Below the pieces are notes generated by a model. The model made no database searches. It was not told the origin of the DNA and saw only the letters and a program-made list of their open reading frames with translations. This document shows, piece by piece, positions 58,011 to 64,000 of a stretch of DNA of 64,000 nt. The first letter of the stretch is position 1. Each line of letters opens with the position of its first letter. Location of the stretch: positions 22,543,284 through 22,607,283 of the forward strand of contig CM060967.1 of the NCBI GenBank assembly GCA_030765045.1, read 5' to 3'. This DNA is from Tenodera sinensis (lineage: Eukaryota > Arthropoda > Insecta > Mantodea > Mantidae). The position numbers were made by a program, and so were the translations under genes.

Positions 58011-58864
58011 CAGGGGAAGACAGGTAACGCTGCTGTGACGTTAGCTCACTCAGCTCAGATGCTCCCGGCGAAAGCCAGTTGAACGTGTGACGTCACACTG
58101 GACAAGAGGAAATGGCACACGGGACATCGTAATTCTAATGCTGTTTCAATTACCGAATAGTCATAGATTATAATAACATTTCGGCTTTATGCCATATATA
58201 TAAATTCTAGTTTATGTGAACAGTCATGTTATAACGCAATTAAAACAGAAATTATAACTATTTTGCCTGAACTAGAGGAGAGCTATACAGAACAATTAGG
58301 TGGACATTTTCCGACATTTGTCGTTTCGCTTTTCTTTAACTAGTTTGTCAATGTTAGGGCGTAATGTATGGCACATTTGTAACCGAAGACTGCATGTTAG
58401 ATTGTGATCTGACAATATGCTTCGGGATTTTGACTTAGAAAGGTTCATAACCGAAAAGAATTGTGCGCACACATACGTGGAACCAAACATACATAATACC
58501 CGTGCAACAAGGGGATATAACCTCAGAAATCTTAGTTTGAGGAACATTCTTATTACAATCAGCCAGAGTTTATATTTGTCCTTCAGCAAATCGTCGCACT
58601 GTAAATTTATGAAGTCAATTTGCTATCTGCTAGAAACATTGTTAACATCCAATGAACACGGGGTCGCAAAGACCTGAAACGCAGTTGACAATGTTTCTAC
58701 ATCTTGAAGCCTGGTCTCAAACTAGTGTGAAACAAGGGGAACTGAACACATGCGCCGCTGATCCAGGCAGCATAGCAATACATTGCTCTTGCCTGACGTC
58801 ACACGAACGTACAATCTGACTCTTCCTTTAAATACGTCACACGGTCCGAAGTTGTCTTCCCCTG
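58011..58864. mobile_element. Non-autonomous hAT-type transposon (854 bp)
   Basis: Terminal inverted repeats CAGGGGAAGACA / TGTCTTCCCCTG (12 bp) with an 8-bp TCGTATAG duplication are the signature of the hAT superfamily. Subterminal regions carry further inverted words around TGACGTCA (58088-58100 and 58795-58803 areas). The interior has AGAAACATTGTTAAC (about 58632) facing GTTGACAATGTTTCT (about 58684). The longest frame (58417-58677) shows no BED finger or RNase-H-like hAT domain, so transposase must act in trans. Confidence 0.88.
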
Positions 58865-58872
58865 TCGTATAG
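58865..58872. repeat. 8-bp target-site duplication, right (TCGTATAG)
   Basis: Partner of 58003-58010. Confidence 0.9.
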
Positions 58873-59210
58873 ACTATCGGTTTTGCTTCACAGTCAATGC
58901 GTGACGTACTAACCTAGGTAGTGTGAGGTTATTGGCCTTGCAGAAAACATTCAAACACATTTTGGTACACCATTCTTTATCACAAGACCGGCCTTCTGTG
59001 CCGCCCCTACTTAGAAGTACTAACAAAACTGAAAACATACTACTCTTAATAAGTAAAAGTATGAGTTGGAAACTGAAGCTGATGTTGATTTAATATTCTT
59101 CATTACACTATCCTCAAAAATTGCCAATCAAAGTATCTGCACTTATAACCCCTAACACCCTATATAAGTTTTTATATTTTATTTTCTGTTTCTTTTCGCT
59201 TGAGGTCATT

Positions 59211-59878
59211 CTCTGGATTCTAATGAATACCTGATCCTCCTCTATATGCATGAACATAGTTTTGGTTGTTCGTTAACAAGAAATAACTTTCATGGTGTTT
59301 CGGGATTACCAAACAAGCAATTTGGTTTCCTGCTGCTTGAAAATGGAGTCACTTTCAGTTTCATTTTTCCGCAGGGAGTCCAACATGCAGTTTACCTGCA
59401 GCATGTTGATAATGAAATCATGTGTAGCAGTGGTTCTGGTCAGGGGTCAAGCACGGATCCTCAGCAAAACATTTACGTCAAACACGGCTTTGAGTTAAGC
59501 CTCAAGCATCAGAGGGTATATTAATCGGATCAATGGCATAGGTTAATTTGTTGCCATTCCATTACCGTGTGCTTCAAAATCCCTTAGTATACAGAAATAC
59601 CATGACAACACCAGTCTCTTGTGTACGCAGCGCTTAGTTCGTCATAAACCTTTGGGATTTGGTCAAAGAAATAGTGTTTTGCTATGTTCACTGTGTCACT
59701 GAGCCCCAATGATCAGATCATTAAATAAAAAGGTGAGGAATTTGAATAATATACGTGTTTAATTGCAGCTGTGCTTAGGCTTGTACAGCTAACTTTTGAT
59801 TTGCTGTAGATCATATGAGTATAATACAGAAAGCAACGACCGCTTGGGTTTAATAAATTAAATACAAATAGTTTATCT
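59211..59878. other. Unassigned DNA
   Basis: Two overlapping plus frames of 92 and 68 codons (59246-59524) without recognisable domains. Confidence 0.45.
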
Positions 59879-59879
59879 A

Positions 59880-60072
59880 AAAAATTTATATGTTGTACTC
59901 ACATCGTTTCTGTACTCACTCTTGTGCAAACCATTTTACCAAATGCTTATTCTTGGTCTCTTATTTAATTGAGATTGGGGATAGGGTATTTCGGTAGCCC
60001 TAAGTGATACTGAGAGTTTTAAAGAGCTAATTGTTGTCATCACGACTGAAATTCTGTTCTCTTTGCATGGTC
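59880..60072 (+). mobile_element. HLE-A 5' end, diverged
   Basis: TTATATGTTGTACTCACATC, CTCACTCTTGTGCAAACCATT and TTCTGTTCTCTTTGCATGGT follow the family's first ~250 bp with deletions. It ends in an A-run at the family's internal A-run position, where a second copy starts. Confidence 0.75.
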
Positions 60073-60468
60073 AAAAAAAAAAAAAAAAAAAGTCTGCTGT
60101 GTCGCACTCACATGACTTTCTCCACTATTATACTAGCTACACTTACAAACTCTTATTCCTTTATCTTCATGTTAGTTCAGACAAACATTCATAGGTTTTA
60201 TCTTACTACTAGTTTTCTTGTAGGTGCAAGGGAAGTATGCTAGGCTTTGAACAATAATCAAATCTTTTAAAGATTTCAAATTTCATTCTGTTTGCACGGT
60301 TGACATATAAAACACTAAATGACGATCTTCCATTTGTGCAAAGTATAACAAAACTCACGTAAATAAGAAATATATCCAAAATGATTCAATCCACAAAATA
60401 AATAAATTCATTTGGACATAAATTGTGTTTTAACGAGATCTACATTTTTTATATATTAAGATTTGGTC
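60073..60468 (+). mobile_element. HLE-A 5' half, second copy in tandem
   Basis: After A18 comes GTCTGCTGTGTCGCACTCACATGACTTTCTCC and collinear family sequence to TTAAGATTTGGTC, where SINE-4 begins. Confidence 0.9.
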
Positions 60469-60603
60469 GGCTGGCCCCGTAGCGTAGTTGGTAGAGCACC
60501 TTTCTGCTGTGCAAGGGGTGCCGGGTTTGATTACCGTCAGGGGAGGTAGGAGCTTTTCTCCAGCCAGAATTATTCCTCATCCTTCCCTGAGTCTGGAAGT
60601 ATA
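60469..60603 (+). mobile_element. SINE-4, 3'-truncated
   Basis: The head GGCTGGCCCCGTAGCGTAGT with TGGTAGAGC and B-box GCCGGGTTTGATTACCG leads into the conserved TCTCCAGCCAGAATTATTCC and CCTGAGTCTGGAAGTAT, then stops at the next SINE head. Confidence 0.85.
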
Positions 60604-60785
60604 ATGGCGGCGCCGTGGCTGAGTGGTTAGATTGCTCGTCTAGGTGGGACCCGCATGTGGTATTCGTGGTGCACGAAGCGGCGTCTGGGTGGGTTTTCTT
60701 CGGGTTCTCCGGTTTCCTCCGTCATTCATTCCACCAATTGCTCCACTATCACTCCTCCAATCATCTAATTCGCCTGCATTTCATA
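60604..60785 (+). mobile_element. SINE-3 copy
   Basis: The head GGCGCCGTGGCTGAGTGGTT and AGATTGCTCGTCTAGGTGGG gives way to GGGTTTTCTTCGGGTTCTCC, TTCATTCCACCAATTGCTCC and CGCCTGCATTTCATATCA. It matches the minus-strand copy at 5130-5640. It is joined tail-to-tail with the LINE remnant that follows. Confidence 0.8.
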
Positions 60786-61240
60786 TCACCCTCCTCTAGG
60801 CATCGATATTCATCACTCTATGAATGTGTCCTCTCCAAGTTGCTCTTGGCCTGCCCCGCTTCCTTCTTCCACGAGGTGACTATTCTAAAAAGGTCTTGAA
60901 CCACCTATTCTCCCCATTCTTCTAACGTGCCCATACCACGTCTTTCGATTCTCTCCACCCCTGTTTCCTCCATATCTATTATTTATCTGTCTCACCTCTT
61001 AATTTCTCCTTGTTTCCACTCTAGCTCTACGTCTTAGTCCATCCATTTCCACTTAGATTTTTGCCTCGCCACCAAATTCCACGCCTCAGCACCATAAGGT
61101 ATTGTACCTTCCACCAAAGTCTGCAAAATCCTCTTCTTTGTAGAGTTCATCATGGTTCTACTCCACAAAACCCCATTCAGCATTCGTATGTAGCAGCCTG
61201 CTGCATCTCCCTGATTCATCAATAAACGATCTTAGATATT
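60786..61240 (-). pseudogene. LINE reverse transcriptase protein, C-terminal remnant
   Basis: The minus frame 61034-61222 reads GCYIRMLNGVLWSRTMMNST, then KKRILQTLVEGTIPYGAEAW. This matches the post-RT region 'I..LNGVLW...I....K..IY.....ILLYGAE.W'. Further along in shifted frames WYGHVRRM and KEAGQAKSNLERTH (cf. 'GRPR..W...') appear in order. Frameshifts and stops show decay; the RT catalytic core is absent. Confidence 0.78.
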
Positions 61241-62695
61241 TAAACTTTTTAACGGTTGTCCACTCCTCCTACTACCAGATATTCCTAGTCCTCCTACTTC
61301 AAAGGCAGCCATAAGTTTCCTCATTATACACTTGCATTTAATGTCCTCAGGACTCTGAGCCAATATCCACTTGATGATCTGCAAATAATGGTGAATGTAC
61401 AGTACCATAAGTTTCTGGATTCTTGCAGTTATTCTGCTAGAGAAGCTCGAAAGATGGTTTTCTAGATTGGTAGTCTGACAGATTAGTCTTGCGCGTGATA
61501 GAGATTTTTCAAAGGAGAATATTAGATGGCTAAGCTGAAGGTGTCGATTTCGTCGTTCACTTCCTGCTGAATAGGTAGCATCTTGAGAGAGAAAAGAAAC
61601 GACAACTGTCGGCCCTTAGTCTTCGTAAATTATTGTCTTCATTTTTCACGTTTGCTTGCAGGAACATCTGGTATTCCGTACAAGAAGGCAAGCCGTAATG
61701 AAATATAGCTGTGATAAATGGGCGTCCCATAAAAAAGTGCGATATGCAGCAAGAAAAGGAACGAAAAACGAAGAGGCTTCAGCGATTTCATGCTATTATG
61801 TTCTGTAACTGACACGTGTAAGCATGAAACTACTATTATTTCTAAACTTTATGAAGTTTATGCGCTGGAATGGTTTAATTAATCGTCTACGACATTATCA
61901 TCTTAACATTGGGCTTCAAATGTAAAACATTCTTCTTTTATAGCCTTAATGCTTAGTAGAACTACTTTTTAGAGCACTGGAAGCAGGCGAATGAAATTAA
62001 CTTCATATGCTTGCGCTGCCAGAGGTCATAATTTCTGAAATTTGACGTTCAAGTTGAAAGCTGCCGTATTTTTGGGATCTCAGTCTAGTGGTATATTGCA
62101 GTAAAGAATTTCTTCCACGCTCTGAACAACTGCTACACAAATGCACATATATTAAACGTAAAGTTATAATAACCTCGTGGAGCAGTTAATCTTCCAGACA
62201 GTGCATATAGATCTAGCATTAATATAATAGTGCGTTGCTGAGCTCTCTATTCAATATTACCTTTCTAGCCATTTGACTAATGCACGAAATGTGTCATAAA
62301 GGGTGATCAGTCTTGGAACGAACATGTTCTCTTATTAAAACGGGGACATTAATAAAGTGTGACGCTGAAGTCGCCCGCCATTTCTATTGCTAAGTCACGG
62401 TTCAGATATTGTAATGTGACTATATTAACTTTCAGTTACTTCACGACTAGTATTGCCTCAGTTACATAAATGACCATTATTACGTTTAAAACTCATTTTT
62501 CTACTCAAACATTTACAACTACTTATCTAAACTTTGAAAGTTACTCTCTCTCTCTCTGCCTCCTTGGCAACTTGACGTCATCCAAGGAGCATTCAATTTT
62601 GGGTTACTTCCACACAGAAGCTAGAAGCAACGTTACAGCACTCTGAGTCTTTGTTTACATGTTTTGTTTAGATTTTGAAAGAAGTTACGAGAGTC
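61241..62695. other. Unassigned DNA
   Basis: Frames are short. A (TC)n run of 14 lies near 62545. The left 150 bp may be further decayed LINE sequence. Confidence 0.45.
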
Positions 62696-62699
62696 AAAG

Positions 62700-62824
62700 A
62701 TGATTTGGATATCTTTGATATTATTGAACAACAAAGTTTATTGGAATGGACACCTCAAAAGAATGCCAGATATCAGAGTACCTAAATTAATAATGGAATG
62801 GATACCATCAGAAAGAAGAGAGAC
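62700..62824 (+). pseudogene. LINE reverse transcriptase protein, C-terminal remnant
   Basis: The plus frame reads DLDIFDIIEQQSLYWNGHLK, then RMPDIRVPKLIMEWIPSERR, matching 'I....L.W.GHV.RM...R.PK.I..W.P..RR'. The usual GRPR motif that should follow is gone. Short, but the motif order is distinctive. Confidence 0.7.
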
Positions 62825-63394
62825 GTACTAGGATGGGTCTTCGATCCTGGAACTGTTGCCAACTTCCGAGCCCGTCTGTGTTCGCTGTCTGTAACCTCCC
62901 GTGAATTCTTCACCTCATCCCTTCCTCTTGGGGGTGTTAGCTACAATAGATCTACTTAGGTCGTGTGAATGGCCCCCCAGTTGCCTAATCTATATCTACG
63001 TATACACAGCCGTAAGATGCTGAAGCAGAGGTGCCAAAAAGTGACACTGCGGGCTATTCTCCTTTGTTACCTCTTCTACTCTCTTTGCCATAGAGACTTG
63101 ACTGTGTAGGGTAAAGGTGACATGTTGGTTAATGAGCTACACCTGCAACCTTTTGAGTTTCTCATGATAAAAATGTCAGTTTCGGCGTCAACACACCCGT
63201 TACAAATTCCAACCGAAATACTCGCACTCTTCCTTGCTCTGGTATCTATTACGACACCAGTGAAAGCTAACTAGGAAGAGGAGAAACTAACCTTCCTGAA
63301 TACCCTTAATGATACCACTGTTCTTAAGTTACAAATTGTAACTTAAATTCTTAATTTTCAACTAGGTGGTGTAAAAATAAATCTCTAATACATA
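62825..63394. other. Unassigned DNA
   Basis: No repeat or gene recognised. Confidence 0.5.
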
Positions 63395-63699
63395 TTGCGA
63401 CGTCGACCGCGGCACACAACAAAGGACGGTTGGGGTCAAGCTACCTCGTACCAAATACCAGACGCGGCGAGTATCAAGGGCGCTCAAGGTCATTCTGCCT
63501 CGCGCAACTGTTCCTGAAGACGCAAAAGGATTCTTTCGTAATTTTTCGAGAGGCTCCGGCGGCCGGCTAATTGTGGGGTTCCAGAAAAGTTGAAGCTCGA
63601 GGAAGGTCTGTGCTACATCATCGTGGTTATATAGCGAGGCGATGCGACGAGAATAGTGGTTAGTAGCACGAATTAGTAACAGATGGCAGTTTTTAGTTT

Positions 63700-63756
<57 letters not shown>

Positions 63757-64000
63757 AGCTGAGTGTGTACGGTTGTCGTGAGAGAACAGTCGCGTCGAAA
63801 GAAGATAGTGAAGCAGTTAATGAAGGTTGAGTGATTGTATCGTCAGAGTTATTATTTGTGTGGCAGAGATAACTGAAAAACCGAAAACTGTATGTTAATG
63901 ATACGAGAAGAAAACACCTGTAAGTTGTGATACCACGAACGACTGGAGACTGTGCTAACGTCAGTCAAAGAGAACTGTGTTGTTGTGCATTCAGTTACAG
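63395..64000 (+). mobile_element. RetroE 5'-type segment, runs off the window
   Basis: Starts TTGCGACGTCGACCGCGG and ACACAACAAAGGACGGTTGG. It stays collinear with 22305-23500, without the ORF1 block, through GGGCGCTCAAGGTCATTC, CCGGCGGCCGGC, the TG array, GGTTGAGTGATTGTATCG and CTAACGTCAGTCAAAGAGAA to the end. It is the copy most likely to lead into a longer element beyond the window. Confidence 0.75.
63702..63755 (+). repeat. (TG)n microsatellite inside the RetroE segment
   Basis: TG array at the position homologous to 23201-23260, preceded by TTTTAGTTTCAG. Confidence 0.97.

Larger units (their letters stand above)
57888..59210 (+). repeat. Repeat F, interrupted by a hAT-type element
   Basis: The left arm 57888-58010 and right arm 58865-59210 are together collinear with the 19464 copy. 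Right-arm blocks include AGACTATCGGTTTTGCTTCA, AACATACTACTCTTAATAAG and TGCACTTATAACCCCTAACAC. Confidence 0.75.

Overview
The window looks like gene-poor, repeat-dense nuclear DNA from an animal, most probably an insect with a large genome. The sequence is AT-rich and crowded with microsatellites, tRNA-headed SINEs, decayed non-LTR retrotransposons and small DNA transposons. The SINE core at 33905-34125 resembles a core I associate from memory with cockroaches and other Polyneoptera, so the taxonomic guess is inference. I found no host protein-coding gene, rRNA, functional tRNA, CRISPR array or bacterial-type operon. Nearly all long reading frames are chance frames or lie in repeats; the longest (22421-23047) belongs to a retrotransposon.

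The dominant component is one dispersed family, called HLE-A here, with about 25 copies or fragments on both strands. By hand-drawn intervals it covers roughly a fifth of the window. Complete copies run about 0.85 kb. Each has a hairpin near its 5' end, a 12-base subterminal inverted repeat (ACTTTCTCTACT / AGTAGAGAAAGT), a microsatellite-prone internal block, and a 3' hairpin. No coding capacity is visible. This architecture resembles non-autonomous Helentron-type elements (HINE/DINE-1), but the assignment is inference. Several copies have grown large (CA)n or (ATT)n arrays, and several abut other copies in chimeric junctions.

Region by region: 0-13 kb holds an unusual GC-richer unit (380-1085), a SINE, an ORF2 remnant, a SINE-in-SINE nest with its target duplication, and five sizeable HLE-A copies. 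13-22 kb holds SINEs, a full HLE-A copy, a long (ATT)n array and repeat F. At 22.3-23.6 kb lies a 5'-type retroelement segment into which a Jockey-type ORF1 fragment (PRE_C2HC plus two zinc knuckles) has been placed between perfect 136-bp duplicates. 24-30 kb holds HLE-A, two tRNA-like heads, a tetranucleotide tract, a Tc1-like transposase fragment beside a Jockey-type ORF2 tail, and a 160-bp LINE insert with a perfect 12-bp target duplication. 30-40 kb is mostly unassigned DNA with a few SINEs, an RT tail and decayed HLE-A. 40-50 kb is dense in HLE-A, with an RT remnant and an LTR-like insert. 50-64 kb holds chimeric HLE-A clusters, a SINE with a 13-bp target duplication, a hAT-type element with an 8-bp target duplication inside repeat F, RT tails, and a second long 5'-type retroelement segment running off the window end.

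The biology visible here is transposon dynamics rather than a gene system: autonomous LINEs are present only as decayed pieces, SINEs and HLE-A are the abundant parasites, and younger insertions sit inside older ones. All boundaries are read by eye; copies marked degenerate may be off by tens of bases.
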